A stretch of 64,000 bases of DNA from Candidatus Butyricimonas faecavium (GCA_944321125.1 CALUKD010000018.1:1-64000); one strand, 5' to 3'. Counted from the first letter of the stretch, positions 1-9,547 are shown. The notes: generated from the sequence alone by a model not told the origin. A program made the numbers and translations.

Positions 1-214
1 TTCAAAGATATATTATTAACCTATATTTTAATACTGCAAAAGTAAATGTCTAAAAAGTAAATAGACAGCCTTTTTTCTTCATTTTAGAAGGTTGTTTAAA
101 AAGTGCTTAGCTGCAAGACTTTGATTAACAAAGACAAGAGAGCGTACTAAAGTATCAGACTGAATCTTTGGGAAACGGAAATGCCTCAGATGAGGACTTT
201 TGGGACGCCTTTTT
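1..214. other. intergenic left edge
   Basis: No gene is visible. On the minus strand the bases at 38-45 read TACTTTTG and those at 3-10 read TATCTTTG; both fit the Bacteroidota -7 element TAnnTTTG and would serve a gene beyond the left edge. No convincing -33 element was found for either. A small inverted repeat, CTTTG and CAAAG around ATTAA, lies near 120-134. Confidence 0.3.
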
Positions 215-553
215 TTATTTTGCCCGGTATTTATTGTCCCGGAGAATGGTCAACACCTTTTCTTTTATTTCCCCTTGAATGATAATTTCTCCTTCCTTTA
301 CGGAACCGCCCACACCACATTTATTTTTCAGTAATTTGGCTAGTTCTTTCAAGTCCTCTTCCGTACCCACGAAACCCTGTACGAGAGTGACTGTTTTACC
401 TTTGCGTTGTTTGGAATCGAGGGTTACCCGCAAGTTTTGTTTTTCTGGGGCTAAAGTTTCCTGTTCCTCTTCTTGATTGTATTCGTATTGGTAATTGGGG
501 TTCGTGGAGTAAACCACGTTAATCCGCTCTTTTTTATCGTTTTTATTACCCAT
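215..553 (-). CDS. SUI1/eIF1 (YciH) family translation factor
   Basis: A 112-residue protein whose C-terminal 70 residues form a SUI1/eIF1-like domain, seen in the basic segment SKQRKGKTVTLVQGF, then GVGGSVKEGEIIIQG and a final KVLTILRDNKYRAK. Bacterial YciH-type proteins are thought to influence start-codon selection or initiation fidelity on the 30S subunit; this role is from the family, not from this sequence. The first 35 residues are charged and glutamate-rich, with low complexity. The start at MGNKNDKK was chosen because the longer frame adds a hydrophobic stretch not typical of the family. A minus-strand TATTTTTG at 581-588 could be its -7 promoter element. The gene stands alone, facing away from its right neighbour. 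Confidence 0.85.
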   Translation of the reverse strand: MGNKNDKKERINVVYSTNPNYQYEYNQEEEQETLAPEKQNLRVTLDSKQRKGKTVTLVQGFVGTEEDLKELAKLLKNKCGVGGSVKEGEIIIQGEIKEKVLTILRDNKYRAK

Positions 554-848
554 AATCTCAGTATAATTTATTTTCGAGAACAAAAATAGCAATATTACTC
601 GGATTGTCATGAAATGACATGAGTTTTCCGATATGTTAGTTTGTGGGAAGTTACTTTACTTTGTGTGATCAGTTTAGGGCGAGTTAGTCGGGAGATAAGG
701 GACGATAAACGAGAGACAGACGTGTCCCCTTCGTTTCATAGTCGTTTGGGAACTGACTTTGCTATGTAGGGAATGTGTCAATGTGATTTTTGGGGTGTCT
801 TATCTCTTTTTTACTTCTAATTTATCTCTCCATTAATCGAAATAAAAG
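554..848. other. intergenic region
   Basis: About 300 bases between two divergent genes. Apart from the candidate -7 element for the left gene near 581-588, nothing gene-like or strongly structured is seen. Confidence 0.4.
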
Positions 849-878
849 TTGTTTTTTCCAAGGGGTTCGTTATCTTTG
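849..878 (+). promoter_or_regulatory. Bacteroidota sigma-A promoter for the Nfn-like gene
   Basis: TTG at 849-851, a 19-base spacer, then TATCTTTG at 871-878. This is the classic Bacteroidota -33/-7 pair and lies about 60 bases before the start codon. Confidence 0.7.
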
Positions 879-939
879 CGGCTTGAAATCGAAAACGATA
901 GCGGGGTTGAAATAAGTAGAATAGATTAACCTATAGACT

Positions 940-3240
940 ATGAATAAAATTTTAAGTAAGACTTATTTTTCAGAAAAAGTTGTAAAGCTAGAAGTTGAGG
1001 CTCCATTAATAGCAAAGGCCCGTAAACCGGGTAATTTCGTGATTGTACGGGTGGGAGAGAAGGGTGAGCGGATGCCGTTGACTATTGCTGACGCTAATTT
1101 GGAAAGAGGAAGTATTACATTGGTAGTACAAATGATGGGAGTGTCTTCCCGGAAATTGTGCGCTTTGGAAGTGGGAGATTTTATCACAGATTTGGTAGGT
1201 CCCCTCGGGAAACCGACTCATATCGAGAAAGTCGGAACTGTGTTGGCTTGCGGTGGTGGTGTTGGCGTGGCTCCTTTATTACCTATTGTGCGGGCTTTCA
1301 AAGAAGCTGGAAACAGAGTGGTTTCAGTAATTGCCGGACGTAATAAGGATTTGGTGATTCTGGAAGATGAAATACGGGCTTCTTCAGATGAAGTGATTAT
1401 CATGACAGATGACGGGAGCTATGGCAAAAAAGGTTTGATCACAGAAGGAATGGAAGAAGTTATCAATCGAGAGAAAGTGGACTTGGCTGTGACTATAGGA
1501 CCCGCAATTATGATGAAATTTTGCGAGAAGCTGACTCGTAAATATGATATTCCGACAGTGGCTAGTTTGAATGCATTGATGGTGGATGGAACTGGAATGT
1601 GTGGAGCTTGTCGGGTAACAGTGGGAGGGAAGACCCGTTTTACTTGTGTTGACGGACCGGAGTTTGATGCACACTTGATTGATTTTGATGAGATATTGTC
1701 CCGGCTAGGTGGATTTAAAGATGCAGAGGTTGCTAAATTGCATGATGTGGAGGTGAGACAAGAGAAAGCGGAACATGCTCATGGCGTGAGTGATCGGAAC
1801 GAGCCTTGGCGTCAGGAATTACGTCAGAGGATGACAGGGAAAGACCGTACTTCTATTGAACGTGTTCGTATGCCCGAGACAGCCCCGGAAGAGCGTATCA
1901 AAAGTCAGCGTATTGAGGTGAATCAAGGTTTGACGGTGGATATGGCTATGCGGGAGGCTAGTCGTTGTATGGATTGTGTGACTCCGACTTGTATGGAAGG
2001 TTGTCCCGTGGGTATTGATATTCCCGGATTCGTGAAAAATATCGAGAGAGGTGAATTCTTGCAGGCTGCAGCTGTGCTGAAACGCACGAGTGCTTTGCCG
2101 GCAGTTTGTGGTCGGGTTTGTCCTCAGGAAAAGCAATGTGAATCCAAGTGTTTTTATTTACAAAAATTGAAGAAACCGTCGGTTGCTATCGGTTATTTGG
2201 AACGTTTTGCATCGGATTTCGAGAGAGAATCCGGACATGTTACCGTACCGGAAGTTGCTCATGCTAATGGAATTAAAGTTGCTGTTATCGGTTCCGGGCC
2301 TTCCGGATTATCGTGTGCAGGAGATTTGGCTAAATTGGGTTATGATGTAACGGTGTTCGAGGCATTACACGAGATTGGCGGTGTGTTAAAATATGGTATT
2401 CCTGAATTCCGTTTGCCGAATAGCGTGGTAGACGTGGAGATCGAGAATTTAAAGAAGATCGGTGTGAAATTCGTTACAAACTTTATTGTGGGTATGACGG
2501 ATTCAGTGGAGGATCTGAAGGCAGAGGGCTTTAAAGCTTTCTATGTGGCTTCCGGTGCCGGACTTCCCCGGTTTATGAATATTCCCGGAGAAAACTATAA
2601 CGGCATTCTTTCTTCCAACGAGTACTTAACCCGGGTAAATCTGATGGGTGCTGATAGCGAGGATTCCGATACCCCCGTGTACCGCGGCAAAAACGTGGTT
2701 GTCGTGGGAGGTGGTAATACGGCGATGGATTCTGTGCGTACGGCGAAACGTTTGGGGGCGGAACGAGCCATGATCGTTTATCGTCGGAGCGAAGAGGAAA
2801 TGCCAGCCCGTTTGGAAGAAGTAAAGCACGCCAAGGAAGAAGGCTGTGAGTTTATCACGTTGACTAATCCGGTGGAATATATTGCCGATGAACGGGGACG
2901 AGTGAAACAAGTACGGGTACAGAAGATGACTTTGGGAGAACCGGATGCCAGTGGACGCCGTAGCCCTGTGCCGATGGAAGGTTCGGAGTATACGATTGAT
3001 GCCGATGTGGTAGTTGTGGCCGTGGGAGTTTCTCCTAACCCGATTGTCCCGAACTCCGTGAAAGGATTGGAAATTTCACGTAAGGGTACGATCGTGGTGA
3101 ATGATGAAACGATGCAGTCTAATTTGTCAGAATTTTTTGCAGGGGGAGATATTGTGAGAGGTGGAGCAACTGTGATTTTGGCTATGGGTGATGGTCGTCG
3201 GGCTGCTAAGCATATTGACGAGATGTTTAAAGCAAAATAG
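940..3240 (+). CDS. fused NfnA-NfnB type flavoprotein (ferredoxin-NADP reductase / GltD-like)
   Basis: A 766-residue protein joining two flavoproteins that are separate subunits in many bacteria. Residues 1 to about 285 are NfnA/SudB-like: a ferredoxin reductase fold with ACGGGVGVAPLLPI for nucleotide binding and Cys221, Cys224 and Cys236 for a [2Fe-2S] cluster (the fourth ligand is Asp in known NfnA). From about residue 300 the protein is NfnB/GltD-like: clustered Cys from 343 onward for [4Fe-4S] clusters, a FAD motif VIGSGPSG near 452 and a second dinucleotide motif VVVGGGNTAMDS. The family moves electrons between NADH, NADPH and ferredoxin, in some cases by bifurcation. Database names often mention dihydroorotate dehydrogenase or glutamate synthase, but neither catalytic subunit is adjacent. 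The gene is monocistronic: own promoter, and a strong terminator follows. Confidence 0.9.
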   Translation: MNKILSKTYFSEKVVKLEVEAPLIAKARKPGNFVIVRVGEKGERMPLTIADANLERGSITLVVQMMGVSSRKLCALEVGDFITDLVGPLGKPTHIEKVGTVLACGGGVGVAPLLPIVRAFKEAGNRVVSVIAGRNKDLVILEDEIRASSDEVIIMTDDGSYGKKGLITEGMEEVINREKVDLAVTIGPAIMMKFCEKLTRKYDIPTVASLNALMVDGTGMCGACRVTVGGKTRFTCVDGPEFDAHLIDFDEILSRLGGFKDAEVAKLHDVEVRQEKAEHAHGVSDRNEPWRQELRQRMTGKDRTSIERVRMPETAPEERIKSQRIEVNQGLTVDMAMREASRCMDCVTPTCMEGCPVGIDIPGFVKNIERGEFLQAAAVLKRTSALPAVCGRVCPQEKQCESKCFYLQKLKKPSVAIGYLERFASDFERESGHVTVPEVAHANGIKVAVIGSGPSGLSCAGDLAKLGYDVTVFEALHEIGGVLKYGIPEFRLPNSVVDVEIENLKKIGVKFVTNFIVGMTDSVEDLKAEGFKAFYVASGAGLPRFMNIPGENYNGILSSNEYLTRVNLMGADSEDSDTPVYRGKNVVVVGGGNTAMDSVRTAKRLGAERAMIVYRRSEEEMPARLEEVKHAKEEGCEFITLTNPVEYIADERGRVKQVRVQKMTLGEPDASGRRSPVPMEGSEYTIDADVVVVAVGVSPNPIVPNSVKGLEISRKGTIVVNDETMQSNLSEFFAGGDIVRGGATVILAMGDGRRAAKHIDEMFKAK

Positions 3241-3245
3241 GATAG

Positions 3246-3295
3246 ATATGAATAAAAATAGGGGCGAAAATTTTCGCCCCTATTTTTATTCATAT
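3246..3295. terminator. bidirectional terminator, perfect 50-base palindrome
   Basis: Bases 3246-3270 are the exact reverse complement of 3271-3295. The GC core GGGGCGAAAA/TTTTCGCCCC is flanked by A-rich and T-rich arms, so either strand yields a hairpin followed by a T-rich tail. It sits between two convergent genes and begins 6 bases after the stop at 3240. Confidence 0.85.
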
Positions 3296-3307
3296 ATCCT
3301 GCCAAAA

Positions 3308-4504
3308 TCAACAGATCTCGTCCAGTTTATCTGCCATTGCGTAGGCGATCTTACGGCACGTTTCAAAATCTTCGTCTTTCGGACAACCGCAAGCCTCACA
3401 AGAAGGGGCCACGACTTCCCATTTGATTTTTTCTGCGAATTGGTTGAAACGGGGCATTGCACCGCCAGCCCATGCTTTTCCGCCAAAGAAGGCAACCACG
3501 TGGTTCTTCACACCCATGTGTTCCAGTTCGAACAATAGAGTTTCCATGGTTGGGAAGGCGTTACCATTGTAAGCACAACTTCCAAGGATAACTCCTTTGT
3601 AACGGAAAATGTCGTTGATGATGTATGACGGGTGAGTTTTGGATGCATCGTGAATCCGAATTTTCTTGATTCCTTTCTCTGCGAGGAAACGGGCAATAAT
3701 ATCCGCCATTTTCTCCGTGTTTCCATACATGGAACTGAACACGATCACGACCCCCTTGTCTGTGTCGTATTTGCTCCACTTGTCATATTTGGCTACTATG
3801 TCACCGATGTGGGAACGACGAATTGGTCCGTGGGTAGCGCATACCATTTTGATCGGAAGACCACCGAGTTTCTTCAGTGCGGTTTGGGCCGGTTGCCCGT
3901 ATTTTCCAACAATATTAGAATAATAGCGGCTGATTTCTTCTTCCAAGTAATCCAAGTCTAACTCGTCATCAAAGATACCTCCATCAAGTGTTCCGAATGC
4001 TCCGAAAATGTCACCACTGAAAAGGATACCTTCAGTTGATTCGAATGTGACCATCGTTTCCGGCCAGTGAAGCATAGGGGCCATGTAGAAGTTCAATTTA
4101 TGTTTTCCAAGGTCGAGAGAATCACCTTCTTTTACTTCTATCAAGTTTTCACAAACTCCGTAGAAGTTTTTCAGCATGGGGAAGGTCTTGGCGTTACCAA
4201 TGATTTTTACATCCGGGTAGTGGCACAATAAAGCTTTAATGGCTCCGGTGTGATCCGGTTCCATGTGATTAATTACAAGATAATCTACATTTCTTCCGTT
4301 CAGTAGCTGTTCAATGTTTTCCACGTAGTCATCCATTTTGCTTCTTTCGATCGTGTCAATGACTACTACTTTTTCATCCACGATGATGTAAGAATTATAA
4401 GCGACGCCTTTGGGAATAGGCCAGTAATTTTCGAAGATATGTGTTCTTCTGTCATTGACTCCAATCCAATAAATGTCTTTCTTAATTTCTCTCGCTAGAT
4501 TCAT
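3308..4504 (-). CDS. flavodiiron protein (O2/NO reductase, FprA type)
   Basis: A 398-residue class A flavodiiron protein. The N-terminal metallo-beta-lactamase-like half carries the diiron ligands His80, Glu82, Asp84 and His85 in NHMEPDHTGA, then His145, Asp164 in FSGDIFG and His224 in CATHGP. The flavodoxin half begins near 251 and has the FMN loop SSMYGNT at 256-262. The family reduces O2 to water or NO to N2O in the cytoplasm and protects anaerobes during oxygen exposure; which substrate dominates cannot be read from sequence. No fused rubredoxin domain is present, so electrons must come from a separate partner. A -7 element TAATTTTG (minus strand, 4542-4549) lies before the start, downstream of the peptidase terminator, so it is probably transcribed alone. 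Confidence 0.93.
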   Translation of the reverse strand: MNLAREIKKDIYWIGVNDRRTHIFENYWPIPKGVAYNSYIIVDEKVVVIDTIERSKMDDYVENIEQLLNGRNVDYLVINHMEPDHTGAIKALLCHYPDVKIIGNAKTFPMLKNFYGVCENLIEVKEGDSLDLGKHKLNFYMAPMLHWPETMVTFESTEGILFSGDIFGAFGTLDGGIFDDELDLDYLEEEISRYYSNIVGKYGQPAQTALKKLGGLPIKMVCATHGPIRRSHIGDIVAKYDKWSKYDTDKGVVIVFSSMYGNTEKMADIIARFLAEKGIKKIRIHDASKTHPSYIINDIFRYKGVILGSCAYNGNAFPTMETLLFELEHMGVKNHVVAFFGGKAWAGGAMPRFNQFAEKIKWEVVAPSCEACGCPKDEDFETCRKIAYAMADKLDEIC

Positions 4505-4551
4505 ATCGGTTATAATTTTATGTATTTCTTTTTCGCTCTCGCAAAATTATG

Positions 4552-4592
4552 AAAAAAAGGCCGTTAATCAGATGGAATAACGGCCTTTTTTT
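4552..4592 (-). terminator. terminator of the C1 peptidase gene
   Basis: AAAAAAAGGCCGTT at 4552-4565 pairs with AACGGCCTTTTTTT at 4579-4592 around a 13-base loop. The run of T on the minus strand fits an intrinsic terminator after the stop at 4625. Confidence 0.85.
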
Positions 4593-4624
4593 ATAGTTTT
4601 TCTCTAACTCCCGATAGAGTGAAT

Positions 4625-5830
4625 TTATTTGATTCCAAGTTTTTTGCGAATGTCTTTCGGGATAGCATTTTTGTGAACGATGATGTTCATCGTTTTGTAT
4701 TTCATAAAAGGTTCGGAAGCGTAGAAGTATCCACCGAATTTGTTATATTTATTCCAAGAGTTTTTCACGATGTAGTAAATCGTACCATTCTGATCTTTTG
4801 CTTTACCGATCACGTGCATACCGTGGTCATCAGTGGTTAAGTAGTTGTCAAACTCTTGTTGTCTCATTTCTTGAGTAATTTCTTTTTCAGGAGCCGGGCC
4901 TTGTCTGAATGCATCCGGGGTTTGGTTCCCTTTAGGCATAGCTTCCCATTTAGCGATTTCGGCACCACTCATTTCTTTCGTGTCGGTTGTCGGAACCACG
5001 GCAACTCCGGGTTGAGAAGTTTGGAAACCTCTTTCACTCACGTCAGAAGCCCATGCAAAAGTGTATCCGTTGTCGATAGCGTTACTCATAACTTGTGCCA
5101 GTTCATCTATCGGCAAATTGTAAGACATTCCCCATAACCAGTTGTCCGGAACTTCAATAGCAAATTGAGAATAGAACGGGTGGTGAGTGAATGAAGTCAA
5201 GCTTACGTAATCATCCATGTTCAATCCAACAACTTCGTCAGCGAAAGTTCTCGGGGTATATTCTTTACCTTTATACTCGAATTTTTCCGGCTCTTCTCCA
5301 AGATAAGCATCTAGGATACCGTCAAATCCTCGTTTCCAAGCGGTACTTAATTTCTTGTTTGAGTTTTTGATAACAGCGTTAACGTATCCAGCCAACACGT
5401 CATCGATTTCTCCGAAAGCGTGGTTGGGTTCGCCATAGTTTAATCCCTCGTAAACGTCCATCGGAACGATACCGTAGTTTTTGATCACGTGCATTACGTC
5501 GCAGAAAGCTCCACCAACAGCGAAGTTCATGTTTCCGTGCAGACGCACAAATTTGGTTGCTTTGTCACTATAAGCGTGTCTTACGATATACATGGCCGAA
5601 AGATCAATAGGTTCTTTCCCCATACGGATCATTTCTGATTCAAAGAATGAGACTCCTGACCACGACCAGCAGGTACCTGCCCGAGCTTGATCTTTTACTG
5701 AAGTTGCCGGCAATCTCTTAATATCAGTGAATTGGTAACCTTTCGGTTGATTGTTTTGAACATCTTGAGCATTAGCTAGGAAAGATAGCCCAAAGATGAG
5801 AGCGAACATTAAAGATGTAATTTTTCTCAT
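4625..5830 (-). CDS. exported C1-family cysteine peptidase (bleomycin hydrolase / PepC type)
   Basis: A 401-residue papain-fold peptidase. A signal peptide of about 21 residues ends in ANA-QDV, so the product acts in the periplasm or beyond, unlike the cytosolic PepC of firmicutes. The catalytic Cys54 lies in AGTCWSWSG, His339 in HGMHVIG and Asn357 in VKNSWN, so all three active-site positions are present. Bacteroidota relatives are annotated as aminopeptidase C1 and probably trim peptides in the envelope. The gene has its own terminator and a possible -7 element, TATCTTTG on the minus strand at 5889-5896. The length is somewhat shorter than the roughly 450 residues of bleomycin hydrolases. 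Confidence 0.88.
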   Translation of the reverse strand: MRKITSLMFALIFGLSFLANAQDVQNNQPKGYQFTDIKRLPATSVKDQARAGTCWSWSGVSFFESEMIRMGKEPIDLSAMYIVRHAYSDKATKFVRLHGNMNFAVGGAFCDVMHVIKNYGIVPMDVYEGLNYGEPNHAFGEIDDVLAGYVNAVIKNSNKKLSTAWKRGFDGILDAYLGEEPEKFEYKGKEYTPRTFADEVVGLNMDDYVSLTSFTHHPFYSQFAIEVPDNWLWGMSYNLPIDELAQVMSNAIDNGYTFAWASDVSERGFQTSQPGVAVVPTTDTKEMSGAEIAKWEAMPKGNQTPDAFRQGPAPEKEITQEMRQQEFDNYLTTDDHGMHVIGKAKDQNGTIYYIVKNSWNKYNKFGGYFYASEPFMKYKTMNIIVHKNAIPKDIRKKLGIK

Positions 5831-5957
5831 TTTTTTGAAACTTCGATTTATAAATTAATATAATTATTATTGCATTTTTGTTTACCGCCAAAGATACTAT
5901 TTTATTGGCAATGTCATGAAATTGGTACGAGTATTAAGAAAATTTTAAGAACTTTGT

Positions 5958-6878
5958 TTATTCAATAACTTCCCGTTCTGCTTTTCCCCACAAATTGACT
6001 TTGGAGAAAAATTTGTATTTCCGGTTGCAAACCCAAAGGAAAAGGACCCCGCAGACGAGCATCACCACGGTATCCATGTGAGAAGCTGTGGGAGCCATGT
6101 CTTTGAATAGGGCGTGTGTTTGTAAAGCAGAGGCATCGTGTGTTATTACGAGAGAGGAAATGACGTTGTTGGCCAAATGGAGTCCCAAGGCTAATTCCAG
6201 CCCGTCATCCCAGATGGCTACCAATCCGAGGAGTAACCCCATCAAGATGTATTGCGGCATGGCAACCCAAAAACCGAAACGATCAATTTCGGGGTTGGCT
6301 CCGTGAAGTAACCCGAAGGCAAATCCGGTGAGCAATAGGGCTATCCATCTGTATTTGAAAAGTAGGATGCAACCCTGCATTAGATAGCCTCGAAAGATGA
6401 ATTCTTCGAATGCTACTTGGAAGGGAATGAATATTAGGATAACAATGCACATCATGATAAAATTGAACGGCTGGAATTGAAATACGAGAGTGGAGGTGTC
6501 TCCGAATCCGTATTGTGCTCCTAGCAGGACAATCGTCAAAAGTCCCCATATGGCAGCTCCGAAAAACACTCGTTTCATGTCAAAGCGATTTCTGCCCGTA
6601 AGAATGTCCGTTGGTTTCTTGTGGTGAAAATATTTCACGCATAGCAAAAGAGCGATGACACCCCCGACAAAGGTGAACAGCATGAGTGCTAAGCCTAGGT
6701 TCGTGTTCGTGACTGCTAGAATACTATTCGTTCCTCCGCTTAGTATTTCGGGATTCATGATGATACTATAAACAGCTAGCGGGATTGACGCTACTTGTAC
6801 TGCGGCGAAGACGATAATGAGCGTGAGAATGTAAAAATACCATTTGTTGTTGCCTCTGTACGATTTCTCTAAAAACAT
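5958..6878 (-). CDS. CPBP-family intramembrane glutamic protease
   Basis: A 306-residue membrane protein with about eight hydrophobic segments. The CPBP (Abi) signature is present: Glu158, Glu159 and Arg163 in FEEFIFRGY, then histidine motifs LLHGANPE and LGLHLANNV further on. These form the active site of type II CAAX-prenyl-endopeptidase-like proteins. In bacteria without CAAX prenylation the substrates are mostly unknown; roles in immunity to bacteriocins and in membrane-protein processing are reported for relatives. It is separated from ftsK by 49 bases, and both lie on the minus strand, so read-through from ftsK is possible. No special neighbours hint at a substrate. Confidence 0.85.
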   Translation of the reverse strand: MFLEKSYRGNNKWYFYILTLIIVFAAVQVASIPLAVYSIIMNPEILSGGTNSILAVTNTNLGLALMLFTFVGGVIALLLCVKYFHHKKPTDILTGRNRFDMKRVFFGAAIWGLLTIVLLGAQYGFGDTSTLVFQFQPFNFIMMCIVILIFIPFQVAFEEFIFRGYLMQGCILLFKYRWIALLLTGFAFGLLHGANPEIDRFGFWVAMPQYILMGLLLGLVAIWDDGLELALGLHLANNVISSLVITHDASALQTHALFKDMAPTASHMDTVVMLVCGVLFLWVCNRKYKFFSKVNLWGKAEREVIE

Positions 6879-6927
6879 AACCTTGCTAATTTTAGATTTT
6901 AAATTCTATATTTTAAATTTTACATTT

Positions 6928-9477
6928 CTAAAATCGTTCATCTACGGTTTTTAGAATATGTTCCAGACTATATTCGTCAGGAATAAGTACCTGACGAGCT
7001 TTACTGCCTTCGAACGGTCCCACGATTCCAGCTGCTTCCAGTTGGTCGATAATTCTTCCAGCTCGGTTGTAACCGATAGAGAAACGTCGTTGGATAGAGG
7101 AGGTTGAACCTTGTTGGGTATTTACAACCAAACGGGCGGCTTCCTCGAATAACGGGTCTTTTATTCCAAGGTCCATATCACCGCTCACGCCATTTTCCGT
7201 ATCTGAGACATATTCGGGTAGAGCATAAGCTTCCGGGTATCCCTGTTGGTCAGCGATGTATTTCGTGATGGCATCTACTTCTGGGGTATCGACAAAGGCA
7301 CATTGTACGCGCACCATCTCACTATCCTTGGAAATCAACATATCTCCGCGGCCAATCAATTGGTTGGCTCCCGGTGAGTCCAGAATGGTACGGGAGTCGA
7401 TCATAGATGCCACCTTAAAGGCTATTCGTGCCGGGAAGTTGGCTTTAATGACTCCGGTGATGATATTCGTGGAAGGTCTTTGTGTGGCAATGATCATGTG
7501 AATTCCGACAGCACGGGCCAATTGGGCGATACGGGCAATCGGTTGTTCCACCTCTTTTCCTGCAGTCATGATCAAGTCGGCGAACTCGTCCACCACTACT
7601 ACAATATAAGGTAGATAGCGGTGCCCGTTATTGGGGTTCAGTTGCCGTTTCACAAACTTTTCGTTATATTCTTTGATGTTTCTCACGTGGGCCTGTTTTA
7701 ATAGATTGTAGCGGCTATCCATCTCGATACAGAGAGAGTTGAGTGTGGCCACGACCTTGTCGTTATCGGTGATGATGGCTTCTTCTGCATCTGGTAACTT
7801 CGCCAAGAAATGTTTTTCAATGACGGAATAAATGCTTAATTCAACCTTTTTCGGGTCTACCATCACGAATTTTAATTGTGACGGATGCTTCTTGTATAAG
7901 AGCGAAGTGATAATGGCATTCAATCCGACGGATTTACCTTGCCCTGTGGCTCCCGCAACTAGCAAGTGGGGCATTTTAGCCAGGTCGAACGTGTAAGGTT
8001 CGTTTGAAATGGTTCGTCCCAGCGCTACCGGAAGAGCATATTTAGATTCTTGGAATTTTTTGGATGCGATGATTCCTCGCATGGAAACGATTTCTGGATT
8101 TTGATTTGGCACTTCGATACCGATGGTTCCGGCTCCGGGTATTGGGGCAATAATACGTATTCCCAAAGCTGATAGGCTTAGTGCGATATCGTCTTCGAGA
8201 TTTTTGATTTTCGAAATTTTTATACCGGGGGCAGGGACAATTTCGTACAGAGTGACTGTCGGCCCGATGGTTGCTTTGATCTTGGTTATCTCTATTTTAT
8301 AATGGCGTAGTGTTTCAATGATTGTGTTTTTATTTTCTTCAAGTTCTTCTGCTGTTACTTTTTGTGAACCGGAAGAATGTTCTTCTAGTAATTCCAGCGG
8401 AGGATATTGATAGTTCGATAAATCGAGTGTCGGGTCATATTCTGTGTCTGGCATCAAGTTTTTGGTTAATTGTTCTTCTAGTTTGTCTGCCATGACAGTC
8501 AATTCAATATCGTCATTGATGAGCGAGGGTGTGTTTTCTTTGTGTTTATCTTGATTTTCGAGGTGCTTATCCACAGATAAATCGAAATGATGCTCTATTG
8601 TGAAATCCTCTCCCGGGGCTTGCAATTCCATTTTTTTTGATTCATCTGGATCGGTTGTGTCAAACTTATGATGGGGAGAAAATTCATTTTCAACAGACGG
8701 AATCGTTTCTATATCCTTTTCCTCTTTTTCTTCGGTATTGATGTTCTCTTCTTTTTTTCGCAGGTCTTCTGACTCTTCAGCGTTTATCGTTTCTTCCTGT
8801 TTTCGAGCAAGAGCGGTTTCTTGCGCTAAAGCTCTAGCTTCCTTAAACTGAGCTCGACGGGCGAAGTAATTCTTAACCATGGTTACACATTTGTTGAAAG
8901 CGTTTTCGAAACCAAAGAAAAGAATGACTGCAAACGAAACAATCAACAAGAAGAGCGAGCCAATCTCTCCGATAAAGGAGTTTAGCCAAAAGCATACGAA
9001 ATAACCATGAGCTCCGCCCGGGAATACATATCCGGTAGGTATGAACGTGAAAATGTATCCCAATAACAAGGAAAACCAGATAATTAGGATAAAGCTGATG
9101 ATGATTTTTTTCCCGAATTTTTTGATATTCCGTCCGGCAATATGCAGTCCGATAATAAATAACAAGTAGCAGAATATGAATGACGAAACTCCGAACCACC
9201 GGTTTATTAGCAAATCGGAGAGAAACGCCCCTAGTTTGCGTCCCGGGTTTCCGACTACAATATCTGGGTTAGTTATTAATTCCCGAGTTTCTTTATCGAT
9301 TAGACTCTGGTCCATGCCACCAGTGAAAAAGAATCCGACTAGTGAAACCAACAAATAAATGGAAAATAGTATAAAAATCAACCCAACAACTACACGTGTC
9401 CGAGGATCCCTTAGAAAAGGGAAGGAATAGGGAGTACGTGTTTTACCACTCTTTTTATTGTTTATACGTGTTATCAT
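6928..9477 (-). CDS. ftsK: DNA translocase FtsK
   Basis: An 849-residue FtsK/SpoIIIE protein. Four hydrophobic segments lie within the first 200 residues and anchor it at the division septum. A charged, Glu-rich linker follows (about 220-390). The motor has Walker A GATGQGKS with its Lys near 515 and Walker B VVVVDEFADLI. The C-terminal gamma winged helix (about 785-849, QRRFSIGYNRAGRIIDQLEAAG) reads KOPS-like polar DNA sequences. It pumps DNA towards dif during chromosome dimer resolution. The linker is short compared with the Escherichia coli protein and typical of Bacteroidota. The start at 9477 fits the first hydrophobic segment. TATATTTG on the minus strand at 9507-9514 may be its -7 element. 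Confidence 0.96.
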   Translation of the reverse strand: MITRINNKKSGKTRTPYSFPFLRDPRTRVVVGLIFILFSIYLLVSLVGFFFTGGMDQSLIDKETRELITNPDIVVGNPGRKLGAFLSDLLINRWFGVSSFIFCYLLFIIGLHIAGRNIKKFGKKIIISFILIIWFSLLLGYIFTFIPTGYVFPGGAHGYFVCFWLNSFIGEIGSLFLLIVSFAVILFFGFENAFNKCVTMVKNYFARRAQFKEARALAQETALARKQEETINAEESEDLRKKEENINTEEKEEKDIETIPSVENEFSPHHKFDTTDPDESKKMELQAPGEDFTIEHHFDLSVDKHLENQDKHKENTPSLINDDIELTVMADKLEEQLTKNLMPDTEYDPTLDLSNYQYPPLELLEEHSSGSQKVTAEELEENKNTIIETLRHYKIEITKIKATIGPTVTLYEIVPAPGIKISKIKNLEDDIALSLSALGIRIIAPIPGAGTIGIEVPNQNPEIVSMRGIIASKKFQESKYALPVALGRTISNEPYTFDLAKMPHLLVAGATGQGKSVGLNAIITSLLYKKHPSQLKFVMVDPKKVELSIYSVIEKHFLAKLPDAEEAIITDNDKVVATLNSLCIEMDSRYNLLKQAHVRNIKEYNEKFVKRQLNPNNGHRYLPYIVVVVDEFADLIMTAGKEVEQPIARIAQLARAVGIHMIIATQRPSTNIITGVIKANFPARIAFKVASMIDSRTILDSPGANQLIGRGDMLISKDSEMVRVQCAFVDTPEVDAITKYIADQQGYPEAYALPEYVSDTENGVSGDMDLGIKDPLFEEAARLVVNTQQGSTSSIQRRFSIGYNRAGRIIDQLEAAGIVGPFEGSKARQVLIPDEYSLEHILKTVDERF

Positions 9478-9526
9478 GTAAATTGAAATTATCGAAATCG
9501 CAGGTACAAATATACAAAATGTAAAA

Positions 9527-9547
9527 TTTAGAATTTAGAATTTAGAA
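9527..9547. repeat. three tandem copies of TTTAGAA
   Basis: A 7-base unit repeated exactly three times in the AT-rich gap between ftsK and the protease gene. It is short and may be chance low complexity; no function is assigned. Confidence 0.5.

Noticed and set aside
2778..3311. Minus-strand 177-codon frame opposite the Nfn-like gene
   Set aside because: It is a shadow of a strongly supported gene, with Ser and Thr-rich composition and no motif.
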